Shown here one piece after another: positions 1-14,479 of a stretch of 64,000 nucleotides of DNA. The translations under genes were made by a program, and so were the position numbers. Each line of letters begins with the position of its first letter. Positions within the stretch are counted from its first letter, which is position 1. This DNA is from Icerya purchasi (Eukaryota; Arthropoda; Insecta; Hemiptera; Monophlebidae). Location of the stretch: assembly GCA_039619475.1 (NCBI GenBank), contig CM077116.1, positions 383,308,760 to 383,372,759 of the forward strand. The letters run 5' to 3'. A model generated the notes under the pieces. That model ran no database searches and was not told the DNA's origin. It worked only from the letters and a program-made list of their open reading frames with translations.

Positions 1-1633
1 CGCGCTTTTTTGACGAATAATAATGAGATAAAGAGACGGTGTATTTTACTTTCGTTAGCGGCGACTGCTTTTTTCTTTTTTTTTTTCTCTTTTTTCTAGA
101 AAATTTTGATTTTTTCACATAATTTTAAGCCATTTGTTACAAATTTGTACGTGTTTTCTGATTTGCTTCCGCGTAAGGAAATCCAAGTTGAACGCGCATT
201 GTTCAAACTCGTTCTTCAAAATTCGGTACAATAGTCGACTTTTTAGAATATCAGTGATCCGAGAAAATTTTCTGCATGGTAAATGTCGATCTTCACAAAT
301 GATCACCGGTATCGCGTTTACATTTTCTGCGGAACGTGCTGTTGAAGGACTCGTTTTGCGGATTCACGACCGATGTTAAATGTCCGGATAAAAAATTGTC
401 AGTAGACCTGAACGAACATTTGACGCTGTCGGCTTAATATCGTCTCAGTCGCCGTGGCCGTTTTTTTTTGAGTGGTTCACAAAATTTGATGGCGCAGCGT
501 TGCTCCGATTTAATGTCCATTTTCACAAAAAAAGGCATGAAAAACTGAAAAATGTTCATCTGTCTTGATAATTACATTCATTCAAACTGATGCTGCAAAG
601 TGATTAACTGATCAAGTTCTGCTTTGTTGCTGTGGTTAAGTGACAGACCGATTACATTGTACCCAGTTGCCAACTTGTTTATACGCGTTGTTGGCCAGTA
701 ATTCTAATTATTAAAACTTACAGGGTTCGATGTTTTTACCTTTATTCGAACAATCTCTGCCTCCCTCACGGTAAATTTTCGGCTATGAAATTGTATTATA
801 TGCTATATTCGCAGTAATCGTTACACTTTCGCTGCAGTGTAGTGTACACTTTAATTTTTGAAGTGTATTTAAACAATTAAATGGTATTATTGTGTGGATT
901 AATAGCTTTTTACTTTTTTGTTGCATGATTAAATATTTGATAATATTGTCTCTACACTTGAACGCCATTTATTTCTTTGTATTTAATTAGTTTATTATGA
1001 GTTTTAGAGGTAAGGAAATGCAGAGTACTTTTTTTGAATTCATGATTGGTGCGGTCCGTCCAGATTTTAAATTTTTTTGAAAATACCTTGTTAGCTTAAC
1101 ACGTTGTGTAGCCCCTTGTTCCAGTAGATAGATGTATCGGGTCGATCGGTTTTTTAATAATGTTAGTCATTGGGTCCGTCTAATATCTTTTCTTCATCTT
1201 TACCGAACACGATGTTATACGAATGAGTTGTATTATTGGACAAAAAATATTCTGTATACCGGGATTAAAAAAGATAAATAATTATTGCCACACGGATATG
1301 GATATTAGAAATACTCCAGTGTATTGAGTGAGCGGTTTTAACAAAGTCGTTGCTTTGTGTTTCTTAATTTATTCGCTTAGTGTTTATTAGTATGGACTTT
1401 AAAACAATACTTGAATAGAAATGATTAATCAAACTGATAGTAAACAGAAAATTATGATAACGAGACTGTAACTTTCAAATCTGTCTCCAATGTAATTAGG
1501 TTCCGCCAAAAGATCATCCGCTCGTCCGGCCGGACTTCTGAAGATAAATAGCATGACGTCTGAATGAACTGCAGCCTGTTCTTTTCTTGATGATTTTGCA
1601 TTGCCATTTGGCGATGTGTTGGTATTTAAAGAA

Positions 1634-1636
<3 letters not shown>

Positions 1637-1693
<57 letters not shown>
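1637..1693. repeat. (TA)n microsatellite
   Basis: About 28 TA units without interruption. Confidence 0.95.
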
Positions 1694-1695
<2 letters not shown>

Positions 1696-2224
1696 AATAG
1701 AAATTTAAAATATCGACAGAAATTAAGGTTTTTTTCTTCGTTGATTACTGTAGATGTCGACTGTTAGTTTTCGTTTCCTGAAAATGGTGTAATATACGCA
1801 TTCTACAAGTCATTAAAAGGCAATTAACAAATTGTTTTATAAACTATACAGTAATTAACTGTGAACCTCTCGTGACTTAAAAAATGAATAGTTGAACAGA
1901 AATGTTTTATAGATTACGAAGTCAAATATGTGTTTTCCTAGATAACATTTAACGCAGATTTTATTTCGATAGAATATTTAGAATTTTTATTATGATTTGT
2001 TTATTTCTTAAACTGAACACTGTTATCGGTTCCTGAAATAAATCGAACTAACGTATAAATAGATATTTCGAAAGTTTACCTTTTTTTTCTTCTAATTTAT
2101 AGATTTTTTAATAATAAAAAAAGTATTGTGACCCAGAAATTAATTAAATGTGGAATGTCCTGGAGTGATTTTATGAGCGATTTACTCACTTAGTAGTGCG
2201 TTTGCTGAGTTTACTGAGAGCTAA

Positions 2225-2226
<2 letters not shown>

Positions 2227-2266
<40 letters not shown>
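2227..2266. repeat. (TA)n microsatellite
   Basis: About 20 TA units. Open frames across it on both strands are artefacts of the repeat. Confidence 0.95.
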
Positions 2267-2272
<6 letters not shown>

Positions 2273-3487
2273 CCCTCTAAAATGTTCATTGAGCTTTTGT
2301 ATAAAATTGCCTTTAATATATAAATTTATCAGGCGTCTGTTTAAATTTAAAATAAACTCAAATACTTTTTTACTATATGCCACAGGTGGATAAGAGTGGT
2401 AAATTTTTCCTGGAGAGCTATCTTGTTGATATTTGGGTGCTAAGTGGGTACCACTAAGGAATATTCGTTACAGAAGTTTCAGGTCTCTCACACCCCTAGT
2501 TTTTGAGAAACTTACTTTTTGCTGAAATGCAGGTAATTTTTTTTTCTGAAGTCCAAGTTGACCGATTTTCAAAATTTTTCAATATGTTGTAGATACACGA
2601 GATGGACATCTTAGAAAACATTAACAACCTCCTCCCATCATAAATACGTGGGAACAAAAATGAAACTGTCATTTTTAGATGTATTTTAGATCCTTAAATA
2701 CCCTGTACTCGTATTTTGGTAAAAATAAATGTTTTGGCGGGTCATGGTCAAAATTAGCAAAAACGTAGGTAAGTAAAAATTTTATTGAAAATGAAGCTGT
2801 TTATGATACAATATTTATATTTCACCTATATGCTGCTTCTTATGGACCTTCGATAAAATCTGTGTAAATACTTGACGTAGTGCCAGCCAGTTCTTCGAAC
2901 TTGACGGCATGCGCTATCGTGCATGTTTTGATATGTCCTAAAAGTCTTTTACAAACATCGTTGATCATATTTTTAAATCTAGTCTAGTTTTCCATTTTTT
3001 CACTAATATTTCTAGCCATTTTATCAAGTGCTGGAATTGCATATTGTTTCGTCGGTCAAACCAGTTTATTTTTTTGTAGGGAGAGGATCGTATTCCTGAT
3101 TAATTTTACGCCATGAAATCGAGGTATCTTTTTGGTTATTCTATCTGGTTATTATGTGCAATAAAGTGCAGCCGTTAGGAATTTGATTATATTCATGTTC
3201 TATGCGTTTTTGATTTAGTTGAAAGTTTGTTATTGCCAACTATAAGCAGAACTGAAATTAAGATGGTGTATTCTATTTTCATTTTGCTCTTCAATTCCAC
3301 GTAAAAGTTTTGAATTATATTTGTTTCCGACATTCAGATTTTTCTTGTTTTCATTAATATTCAATTTGGGTGTATAGTATACAATAATATTAATCACAGT
3401 TGGCTGTCAGGTAAGGTGTTAAATTTGCATGCGCATTAGCATTTTATCCATTCGATTCTTAAGTTTTACCTCTACAAATGACCTTTC

Positions 3488-3489
<2 letters not shown>

Positions 3490-3518
<29 letters not shown>
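3490..3518. repeat. (TG)n microsatellite
   Basis: About 14 TG units. Confidence 0.95.
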
Positions 3519-3565
3519 GCCAGAATATTTTTAATCAATTTACTTCCTTCCTGCAGTCTAATTAT

Positions 3566-3841
3566 AAAGTAAAGCAAGTCCCACATATCTTTGATAAGGT
3601 ATCATAGATTGTGTAATTAAGCTTTTTGTAACGTACTTAAGGTTGTTAATGAATCTGAAAAGAATATTGAGGGACAGTTCCTTTCTCGGCGCAGTCTTTG
3701 CTTTCCCCTAGATAATTCTCTGATACCCAATTTAGTTTCAGAGTAAGTATATATCTGGGAGCGACTTAAATTGTCGAAAATCAGTGTTACCTGTAGTTTG
3801 GTGGCCGAGCACCTAAAGTACTGGGCTATGGAGCTGTTATA
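3566..3841 (-). mobile_element. tRNA-derived SINE (family A), diverged
   Basis: The copy aligns over its length with the one at 15.7 kb: the same 3' end (ataaagtaaagcaagtccc on the plus strand), the ttgataaggtatcat block and a head reading AGCCCAGTACTTTAGGTGCT. The B box has been lost by substitution, so this copy should be inactive. Confidence 0.78.
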
Positions 3842-3900
3842 ATCTTTCTTGACATACACTTTTTTGTCATTCAATACATTGAAATAAATAGGAAAGATGT

Positions 3901-4037
3901 GATATTAAATTAATATAAATTGCCGACTAGTTTCGGATTATGAAATCCATTATGATGAAGATAATATTATCACTATAATTGTGGATTCCAAAATCCGAGA
4001 ATCTAGTTAGCAATTTATAATTAATTAATTTAATATG
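3901..4037. repeat. Fold-back (MITE-like) element
   Basis: The left arm (3901-3949) and right arm (3982-4037) are imperfect inverted copies about 50 bases long. The left has GACTAGTTTCGGATTATGAA and the right, reversed, AACTAGATTCTCGGATTTTG. The loop is about 32 bases. No coding sequence. Confidence 0.75.
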
Positions 4038-7000
4038 GAATTGATCCGTGTATTATTTGCTTACTTTAACGTATGAATCTGTCATTGCGTTTATTCTAAT
4101 GGATGACGCAATAAAGCACAAAATTTTATATTTTGTATGTTACCGATGACAGTTTTTTTTTTCTTATTTTACGTTTATTTCGGTATTTTTATTTTAATTT
4201 TCAACGCTCTAAATCAGTATTGATCAGCTGCAGCCTGCCAAGAAATTTTTGGTATCGTACGCGTCTTGAAAACCGCTTTTTAGACCGCTGCAGTATTTGA
4301 TGACGGCTAGAGTTGCTTTGAAGAAGAATGTCCAGGTATATAATCTGTTACGGAACTTCAGCGCCATCTTTGATTTCCGCGGTGGTTACCACTGATATTA
4401 TGTCATTTGGCGTATCGGATAATAATTACGGATTTTCACTTCGTTGAGCTCGTTTGTACCTTTGTGATTCCATTGTTCTTAACTTTTAATTTAGATGCGG
4501 ATTAAAAATTGAAAAAGAATGAAACAGGAACAAGCGTATGAGAACTAATAAATAGAGGATAAAATGAAAAAAGGGAAATAAAGAAGGCGGAAGGAGTTAA
4601 AAATCATTGAGTATTGATCATTATAAGCAGCGCAAAGAAAGCAAGGGCTACAGCTCATTCCCGTGGTTTTAATTGAGACGTACAGTGCATTGTGATGGCA
4701 AAATTGAACAATACTACAAAATTAGATTAATAAGGAATTCGAATGCGAGCGAATTTAAAGGATCCAGAATGCAAATAGATCTCTGGAACGGGGGGGGGGG
4801 TCTTTTAGACGCCGTTTAAGATCAGCAGGAGGCGTTTTAAGAGTATTCTACTTACGATTTCTACACCGGTAATAAACGTGTGCGTTTTTTAAATTTCATT
4901 TCGATTAAAAGTATGAAAGATACCTTTACAGCAATAATTGTTTTATTCTTGAATCTATGTTACATACAGGTTTTCATTTCGATTTTTTTGACGATATGAT
5001 GTGAAGGTGATGGCAACATTTTCTCGGAATTCAGTGAGCTTTTTTTCTATTAATGTCGGTAGCAACGATTTTAGTAATATTTGAAATTTACAGATGATAT
5101 GTCTAGAGATATTAAAGCAGATAGGATTAGCGTAAAGGCGAGTTGGCTTGTCAGTTATATTCTTGAAACTGATGATTTTGTTGAGAATGGAATGTTTCAT
5201 TTATTTATAAACTTTTTAAAATTGTTTTTTATTATACGTTACCGTAAGATACTTTTAAAAATGATGTATAAAAACTTCTTATCACCGGAAAATAAGTTTA
5301 TCTTTGCAGAGAGATATTGAGTTCATTTTAAATAACTGCCTAGAGGTTGACAAATTAGATAAAAATTAAAACTAATAAGAGCTGATGATATCGTTTTGAT
5401 TACAGTGAACGGAAGGCCTGTGTTCGGTATCACTTTTTGTATATTGGTTTATGACGTGTGAAAAAGGAATGGTATAAGACTAAGAACTGAGGTAATGGAT
5501 CGTCTTTCATGGTTCTGAAAGTGAAATAATCAAGCTAAAGTATTAATTAAATGTTACTTAGCTGCATCTTGATTGTTTTACTTTCACTTGTGATAATTGG
5601 GTATGTCGTTATAGTTGACGTTGGATTTTTTTTTTTTTTTTTTTTTTATTTGTTTGTTTTAAATTATTTACTTTCTTTGGGCTCTGTGATTTGAAATCAT
5701 TGCATGCAGCCGGAATTAACAAAATTTAACATATAAAGTGATGAAATAAATTATTATACCTGTAAATGTAAATGTATTCATTAATATTTAATAAAAGCAG
5801 ATATGTTTTAGAGAAAAAGACTCCCTAGAATTAGTCAAATGTAAATATTGTTATTAAAAATTTATCTTCATCTTTTTATTCAGTACAAGAATAAGCATGA
5901 TAGCTTTCGATGTATTTTACTAAAATTTTTCAAAATTTTCTACAACGAACTGATTTTGAATTTAAGACGAGAGCTATGCAAAACTATTCTCGCTTTTGCG
6001 CGAATGTTGTGGTAAAGAATGCGGGAAGAATGGCGCTGGTGAAGCGGGGTGGTGAGTTTTTGTGTTGATAATTATTACTCGCTTCTTACTGATTCGTATA
6101 TGGAGCAGCGACATAATTAAATTTCAAAAAGAGGACATATTTTATCGTTGGAGTATTATACGTACATGTGTGTGTGCACGCGTTTGTGTGTACGTGTATA
6201 TATGAATTTATAATATATATATATAAATATTGTAGCATTATATTTGCATAGTGGTATTCTTATCAATGACAGTAAAGGCTATCAGTTTTATATATGACTA
6301 TAACGTCAACAATACCGTCTGCCCTGATTTATTTCTACATTTAACTATATAGTACAGCCGTGGGAAAGTAATCACCATTACAATACAATAGCAGATTAGT
6401 TGATCAGTAATTTTTAAATCGAAAGCCATTCCTTAGTTCAACTACCGCTTAAGCCCTATCTATAATGATGATTTATTTATGTTTTCCGTTCCACAGTATT
6501 TATTGATTTAAGATATTCGCAAATGTTCACGCCTACATCTTTAAAGAATCAAGTACCTTCAATTTTTGCGTTTATAGTTCTTAGGCAAATGAAGATTCTT
6601 GCGTAGTTTTTACAAAAGAAATTTCGCTAATCTTATAATTTTCGAAAAAATTCAAAAGCTGTTTATTGGTAATATATACTATATGCTGAACAAATTACGC
6701 ATAAATTTGGCGAAAGGTGAACATTTACGTCGACTTAAAAATTAATTAGGAATCAGTTACAATTGGTGTTTTCTAAATACTCTTTTAAGGAATACGGTGA
6801 ACGGTATTTTTCACTTTTTTTTTTTTTTTTTTTTTTTTTTGCGTCTGCTTTATGTTTTTTATGTTTCTTTTTTATTTTTCTCAACTGTCACATTTAAAGT
6901 TCAAATAGGAGATATTTTTTTGTCAACATTTTCTATTTTTTTTAAAACCACGTATTTTTAATTTTTAAGTTGTACAAATTTGAAGTATAAAAATTTTAAT

Positions 7001-7277
7001 TTAAATAAGAGCTTTAGATATGTGGTAAAGATCCATAACATGTGAAAAGAAGAAATACGAAAAGAAGGAAAAATGTCGAATGTGAATTGCGAGAGTTATT
7101 TTGAGGTATTTTTAATAAATATTACAAATGATAAAATAGCGCAAATCGAATGTATCTTAAGTACTTGTTGATACGTTGTTGTTGTACATTGCAAAACATT
7201 GCTGTACTCGACCTCGATACGAATCTACTGTTCGAAAGTCGCCAAAATTTTGTTCAGCATCTTCGGATTTATTTTCT

Positions 7278-7309
<32 letters not shown>

Positions 7310-7981
7310 ACTGACCAAACAAGAGATCCCGATTATTTTACGAATTTGTTAATATAGCGGGATAGTTACAGAACATCAGAGCTATCGAGTTAAAAGAATT
7401 AATGTTCACAATGAATTGAAGGCCCGAATTACGACAATCTTAAAAGTACTGTGTATTCAAAGAAAAACTGAAAGTTATTAGGTTAGAATAGGAGCTGGTT
7501 TTTCGTTCGGATTCTTTATGATGTTGCCGTGGGTAGCGGCCGTTTAGTAATTATCAGCGTTAACTGATAGGTTAGAATTAATTTAAACATTGTGTTACCT
7601 GTAGTAACAGACGTACAGTTAGTATGAAGAATGGGCTTGCTACGTGTTTGAAATGATAACAGAAGTGGACGGGAATGATTTCTTGGTGATTTTACATCCG
7701 AAGTTGATTGGTTAAGAGCAGCGGGAGGGGTCTTTGCAAGCGACGGAGTTTGACGTGTCGACTATTTACCTGGACCGAGTTAGATGCTAATCGCACGGAG
7801 AATTATTAACAGCTTTGTGTTGTTTGCACGCATACACACTTACGCACGAGAACTATCAATAAATATCAATACAAGGAACGCGGAAACAATCAGACAGCAT
7901 TTTGATAAAAATAGTCGTAAAATTTGTGCTTAATTTGCTCAACTTTTTTTCCCCCCTGCTATGAAAAATAAACTAAACTTT
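4038..7981. other. No gene recognised
   Basis: Homopolymer T runs (about 5624-5647, 6818-6840, 7280-7308) and a G run near 4791. Nothing coding that I can support. Confidence 0.5.
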
Positions 7982-8421
7982 TATATATATATATATATAA
8001 CTCGGCCACTTTGGCCTATCAAGGGGCTGTGCCCCTCGATCCCTCTTGCTTTCATTTCTTTCTCTTTCTCTTCTATACTTTGTATAAAATGATCAAAATT
8101 TACAACGTAATTCTTACTGGCATCAACACACACAAAAAATAACATAACCACAAAAATCCTATTCTAACATTTACCTTCCGTTATATAAAATTAAGACATT
8201 TTTTCGTTAGATTTTTCGTTACATATTTCATTACATAAAATTGTGACATTTTTTAAATAACAATAACAAAAATCCTACAATATATAACAAACGTTACATA
8301 AAATTGAGACATTTTTTTGGGACATTTTTCTGGGACATTTTTTTGGGACATTTAGCGTTACATAAAATTGGGACATTTTTTCGAATGGGGGGGTAGCCTA
8401 AGAATTACGTTGTAATTAATA
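7982..8421 (+). repeat. TA-tract / double-hairpin repeat family, copy 1
   Basis: After a TA run comes AACTCGGCCACTTTGGCC (GGCC inverted repeat) and then CAAGGGGCTGTGCCCCTCG (second hairpin). An 18-base block AATTTACAACGTAATTCT at about 8098 is matched in inverted form at the end, AGAATTACGTTGTAATT (about 8400). Between them lie several degenerate copies of TACATAAAATTGGGACATTT. The inverted ends suggest a non-autonomous DNA element of about 320 bp next to the hairpin part. Confidence 0.65.
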
Positions 8422-11400
8422 TCTACACACACACAAGTAATAAAACTTACGAAATACATTTTGAACTGAACTGAGTGCAGTAACTTTTAAAAAAAAGTAA
8501 ATAAAAAAACGCGCAGGTATTTTACAAAATGCTAACAACATCAACTTCAAAACATGTAAAAAAACTGAAAAAATGAACGCATGCTTTGTGTAAATTATGT
8601 GAGATGTTATCAACACTGACGTTATGAACTCTTTAAACGATAAATTAATTATCGATGGATGCATAAAGTTGAACCGTAGTTTAAGAATAAACGTATGTCT
8701 TTGAGTTGGCCGAAATGAAAGACGCGAGAACACACTATATTTTTTGTTACGTACACAGTTTATTAGCTGCTTTTAAGTTTGTTAGAATATAAATAATGTC
8801 ATAATATTAAAAGATTATAAAATCTCATTATCAGCTCTTCTTTAATACGTTTATGTATTTATGACTATTTTAAGCGCGAGGAAATAATTCAGAATATGCC
8901 GGTGAATTTATATATTGCATTTCGCTGTGTTGATCTTACTACTCCGCATTGCGCCTCTTGTGTCTCTTACTTCTCCACACAATATCCTCACTATTTTTTC
9001 CTTCCTACTAACAACATTTGATATCGTATAAAGATATAATTGATTCCTTTCCGAGTAAAGGTTTCTGGCTAAAGAGCCTCCTCCACAAAAAAAAAAAAGA
9101 AAAAGTACGCACATGCTTTATAAAGTTTTCATGATTATTAATATCGGTTTAAAATTAATTTTGATATATGAAAAATGTCATGTATTAATGTGGTTACATG
9201 TTCTGGCGTTTATAATTGTGTTTTTATGTAAATGCAGTTAATTTATATTATTTCGTGCAAAAATATTAAGCGTGCATGATTCACATATTATTCGTATCAG
9301 ATTTTAATTTTTTCCCACAAAATTTTACTTATGAAGCTTCTTTTACGACTGGTTTTTACGAAGAAAACGAAGGAATTTTTTTGATCTTAAGTATTAATTT
9401 GTTTTTAAGAAACTTCCATCTGTTTAAGGAGTTACTAATATCGTAGTGTGAAAGCATTTAGCCGTTTGTTATCGAGGTTTTTAGTACATCGATATTTCTC
9501 TGTTTATCAGATATCTTCATTTTTGATTTTTTTAAATAAAATTTGGTTGTATTCCTTTGATCTAATTTTTGTGTCTGAGAAGCTTAAAGGTAGCAGAAAA
9601 AAATAATTTCGTTATTCAAGAAAAAATTAAAATGTTTACTTATAAACATTTTTACTGTTTTTTTTTTTTTTTTGTTCTTTTCTCCCCAATTTTTGATTAA
9701 TAAAACACTAATTTATATCACGAGTAGGGAACTTTATTTTTATTTTAGAATTAATTTAATTCTTTGCAACTGTATATGTATGTGGTACACGATTATTTTT
9801 TTCTCACGTTTAGTCTAAACATGTTATGGTAAATAAACGGATGGCAAACTATAATAACATTGATTTTAATTTGAATGTGCAAAAATATAATTAAAATTAA
9901 GCGGTTTAATTAACAGTTCAAATAGTATCTTTTAATAAAACTTTTTATTTTGGCATAGAATTATGTTCACATTATTTCTAAAATTACGTGTGATTATTTT
10001 TCGAACTCTACTCGTTAAAATTGTCAGGTTAAAAAAAAAAAAGATAAACGAATAAATTTCACGGAATGTAACTAAAAATGTATGAGTGCCACTAAGTGGC
10101 CATGCAAAAGACTGAACATGGCCGTAAATTATTTCCATCAATTTGCACAGTTCGCAACGTCGCTCTTGCTCAGCAGTAATAAACATGTGATGCATTATAG
10201 ATAGTTGTTAAATATGTATATAAAGGCGGCAGATTTTTAAAAAGTCACAATATTACAGTTTATTTAGTGAAGTGTAGAAATATACGAGGACATATTTTAA
10301 ACCAGTGAATTAAATATGTGACTAAAAATATTACAAAAGTAATAGTATATAATACATTGAGTAATTTTTTAAGGGAAAGTTTTTTAATTGATACACGAAT
10401 TCGACCATACATATATGTCTAAATAAAACACTAAGTATGTACTATAATTTAAAACGCGCACTAGCGAATCTATAAATCTGAACTCTGTAGTTTTCTTACT
10501 CAATTCAAAACTATTTACCTACCACTAATAATAATACATTTTCGTAATAAAAATACAGTAAAAATCATCATGAATCTGCATAAGGGTCGAATAATATGTA
10601 TTATATAAAGAAGTCGTTAGATTTAAAATCGATAAATCGGCGATAGCTGTTAATTGACAATACAACAACTCGTGTGTCTTTTTAGAGCCCATAGACCTCG
10701 GTTTTCTTTTTTTTCCCCTGGTAGATGCACCATTTTTAACTGTAATAGTCATTACAGCACGTGGGCAAGGGTGAAGAGGCTACTTCATAACTTACCTAGT
10801 AAGGTGTTGGCTCTAAGAAACTCGGTTTTAATATTACTGATTGAGTGTATTATGGGGAAACATTCGTATTTACGTAATGGGTAGAAATGGAAAGATGTTT
10901 TCGATTATTTTAATTTCGTCGTGTTCGTTTTTGATTTTAAAAATGTCTTTGTTAAGTAGGGGTGCATAGCAAAAAAAAAAGAAAAAAGTTACCGTAAAGC
11001 GTGTCAAAACAAAAAAAAATCGTTCGATTTATCGATATTTTTTTTAAATTCATTTTTATGTGGAATTTTTTATTTTAATGTACTGATCGTTCGACGAGAC
11101 ATTTTTAATCTAGTTCGCACTTGGATGTAAGCCTAAGTTTGTGTGAACAATTTTTTCTGTGAACCATTAACCGTTTTGGTAATAATTGGACATAACCCTA
11201 TAACCTTGGCGAATTGCCGGTAAAATTCAATCGTTTGTTGAGTCACTTTCAGAGAACCCTGTAGTCGTAGAGACGGTTATTCTCACTTTATTATTGTCTG
11301 GATCTGTTGTTCCATTTCCGGGCGTTACGTTAATAACTGGTTAATGACGCGATCCGCTGTGTTTTCCAACGGTAAATGACGGAAATCCACGTTGAATTCT

Positions 11401-12954
11401 TTCATATTCTTTGAAACCGGTTTATTTTTATTGCTATTATTCGTGCATCTTTCTTTACTTTTTCGTTTCCTTCTTCAGCGTACTTCGGTGGCTTTATCCG
11501 CTCTTGCAATTATTTTTCCGACAACGTACTGCTTTGCAATAACTGTATTGAAGATATTTCTCGTACCGACATCTTCTTCGCTCGATGAATCATTTTCTTT
11601 GAACATAATCCGGATTTTTTGAAAACTGTTGCGCTCTACTGGTAACACGTGAAAATTCTGTACAGTCGAAAAAAGGAGGGAAAACGACCGTAGACAGACT
11701 TTTTTTCTCATATGGCGCATGCGTCACACAGTGTGGCCAAATAATATCTTCTGGCGCTCTTGTCGCAATTGCTTCGCGGAGAAAAGTGCGCCGGGAATTT
11801 TGTTGCTTATTAAAAGGGGTATTTGTTCCTCACATTAAAATTTAAAAACAAAGGGGGGAGATAAAATAGTTTTAAAGAAAAAGTAATACTGACTTTAAGA
11901 TTTGTTTTAAAAATTTAATAAAAACACGCTAAAAAGTAAAAAAAAGAAACAATATTTGATAAAAAATAACACTATATATATATATATATATATATATGTA
12001 ACAATATTATAATTCTTAAATAATATTAACTTTTTGGAGCCAACACCAAATTCAAATTACAGTAAGATTTAGAAACAATTTAATAAATATAACAACACAA
12101 TCACTCGTTTTCTTTAAGCCAAGTACTGGAAACATTAGGGATATTTTAATTATTATTGCGGTTTAAATTTAGTGCCGACTCTAATAAGCGTTAATGTTAT
12201 TTTAGAATTATGAAAACATCCTTTTGTATGTAATTCTAAAATAAATTATTTTTTACTTTTTAGTGCATTTTTTTAAAAAATTTTTGGAGTAAATCTTGAA
12301 GTCGGTATTTCTTTTTTTCTTCAGAAAAACTTTTTATTTCAGTTTTTAGTGTAAATATTTTTGAGCGGTGATACCGATAAACAATGTTAAAATGATATTA
12401 CTTTCGGTACTTATATAAAGCTGGATTTCGATTCGGGAACATTATTAAAATGACGTCAGTAATGAGCTTGTAAGTTGCGCTTTGGACTTTTCAAATTATT
12501 TTTTTTTCCTAATCTACATTTCCACGAGGATCTTCTTTTTTTCTTATTTATTATTTTTATTTTTTTAAATTGCGATCTGGCTAATGTAGCCAATAAGCAA
12601 TTGGAACGTAGGTTGTGACATGATGGTATAGGTGCCATTCAACAATAACATTCCGCGTTGCTTTTTACCAGTCAATCAAACCGGTGTGGGGAAGATATAA
12701 TAGGGGCGTACAAACATTTAGTCTATGATTGTTGTTGCCTGAATCTAATAAATCAAAATTCCCAGCGGGTTTGGGTGGCCTACTAACCTACACAAGTAAC
12801 GCTCTCTATCATTTTTTATTATTTTAATCACCTTTCAGATCCCCATGTAGATTATCATTCCGCGTGAATCATGGTGCATTAGCTGTTGTTCTTAGTATTT
12901 TTGACTAGCATCGCTGCATAATTTTAATAGTCCCCTAAAGAGATATAGGTTCAC
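8422..12954. other. No gene recognised
   Basis: The minus frame 8733-8416 (105 codons) has no recognisable motif. The rest is AT-rich with oligo-A and oligo-T tracts. Confidence 0.5.
11972..11998. repeat. (TA)n microsatellite
   Basis: About 13 TA units. Confidence 0.93.
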
Positions 12955-14190
12955 ATTGGTTTGATAACTGCATTATATAACAACAATTTTCACTTCAGCG
13001 GTAACACGGAAGTTTTATCCAAGAGCCAGTACATCTCCCTCAGTTTTAAGTTTATTTCTTTGGCTTTGATCTTAATATGCTCCTTCCAGGTCAAACGACG
13101 CTCAAAACACATGCCCAGGTATCGGGCTTTATTTTCCTGTGGAATAGGACCATCAAGATCAACAGGAGGACATGTGCTGCGTTTAGTTGTGAATGTTACA
13201 TGCACCGGCTTAAACGAATTAATCTTAATCCTCCGTTGTTGTGCCCATTTCTTCAGGTCATTAAGTTCTCTTACACTGCCACCGGATCGCTGTCCCTCGC
13301 GAACAATGCTGTGTCATCAGAAAATGCCGCCACCTCCACATTGGGCGCAACTGGAAGGTCATGTGAGTACACAAGAAAGATGATTTTGGTTGTAATACAG
13401 ATCTTTGGGGAACGTCGGCTTCCAATAGGATAAAACTCTAATACATCGGCGCTAGATTTTACCTGAAAGTACCTATCTGTCAAGTATGAAGACAGTAGTG
13501 GATAATAGGAATGTGGCAGTGTTTTTTTTATTTTTGAAAGCAATCCTTCATGCCAACTAACATCCAGGAAAGCGGCAGAACATTATTGTTTCCTGTCAAA
13601 GAAATTACTAATGTATCTCTGAACTCTATGAACTTATTCTACTACAGCGTGTCTAAGACGAAACCCAAACGGCTAGTCTGGAATTATACCCTGCAGCTGT
13701 TTTATTAGTCTAGACAATAATACTTTCTTAAATATTTTAGATACACTTACAATTAGTAAAAGACTGATAGGGGTCGATATGATGAGGCTTCACTAACGGG
13801 CTTACCTGGTTTCGGTATCATTATTACCTGAGCCATAATAATCCAGCCGAATAATAGCGTTGAAAATTGTTGTTAACAAAACTATGGCCTTTCGCGGTAA
13901 GAATTTTAGCATCTTTCCAGTGATTAGGTCATATCCAGGAGCTTTATGTGATGCTAAATTGCCGCTTATCACTTTTTTAATTTCTGAAGGCATGAATTGT
14001 TTGATTGTGGAGGGGGGGGGCATTTGAAATGGTGCAACTAAATCACGCTCTTTACCTGATCATAAAAAGACTCAAATCCGATGTCCGGAGGACGTGGTTT
14101 AAACACATTCTAAGATGTAGTCCAAAAACTTCCGCCTTATCAGAATCGCTGCGTGCCCATTCACCGCTATCTTTACACAAGGCTGGTGTC
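12955..14190 (-). pseudogene. Jockey-like non-LTR retrotransposon reverse transcriptase relic
   Basis: Blocks in order on the minus strand: KDSGEWARSDSDKAEVFGLH (about 14.17 kb), SEIKKVISGNLASHKAPGYD (14.0-13.9 kb, the RT finger with KAPGxD), LPHSYYPLLSSYLTDR (13.54 kb), PVAPNVEVAAFSDDTALF (about 13.3 kb, the catalytic box read as FSDD) and PQENKARYLGMCFERRLTW (13.2-13.0 kb, the thumb-side motif). Each block is in a different frame or separated by stops, so the element is old. The endonuclease and RNase H ends are missing. The motif spacing is that of Jockey-group ORF2. Confidence 0.85.
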
Positions 14191-14479
14191 ATAATAATAT
14201 TGTATGCCATTCCTGTTTATGTTTGGTTGTTTTTTTTTGTAATTTTAAAATTTTAGCTGTTCATATTTTCTCTGGATTCTAACAAAAATTGTTTTTGCTA
14301 ATTTTTACCTAGTTAATCTGGTTATATTAAGTAAAGAAAGTATGCCTCTAAAAAGACTCTTTGTTTTAATGTTTACTGTAATGACTACTCGGTTAGTACT
14401 CTCATCGGCACTCATTAGCGACTGGAACTGACCGACACCAGTTTCTAATAAACAAAGAATCATTCGAATTACTCCGTAT

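Larger units (their letters stand above)
1..3565. other. No gene recognised
   Basis: AT-rich DNA with TA and TG microsatellites. Short open frames look random. The left 0.5 kb is somewhat richer in CG dinucleotides, but I see no promoter that I can support. Confidence 0.5.

Noticed and set aside
2186..2393. Open frames across the TA array on both strands
   Set aside because: Translation of a dinucleotide repeat gives stop-free YI repeats. No evidence of a gene.
8416..8733. Minus frame of 105 codons
   Set aside because: Phe/Leu-rich composition as expected of AT-rich noncoding DNA, and no motif or homologous block seen.
12961..13433. Plus frames of 140 and 118 codons
   Set aside because: They are antisense to the Jockey-like RT motifs, which explain this stretch.
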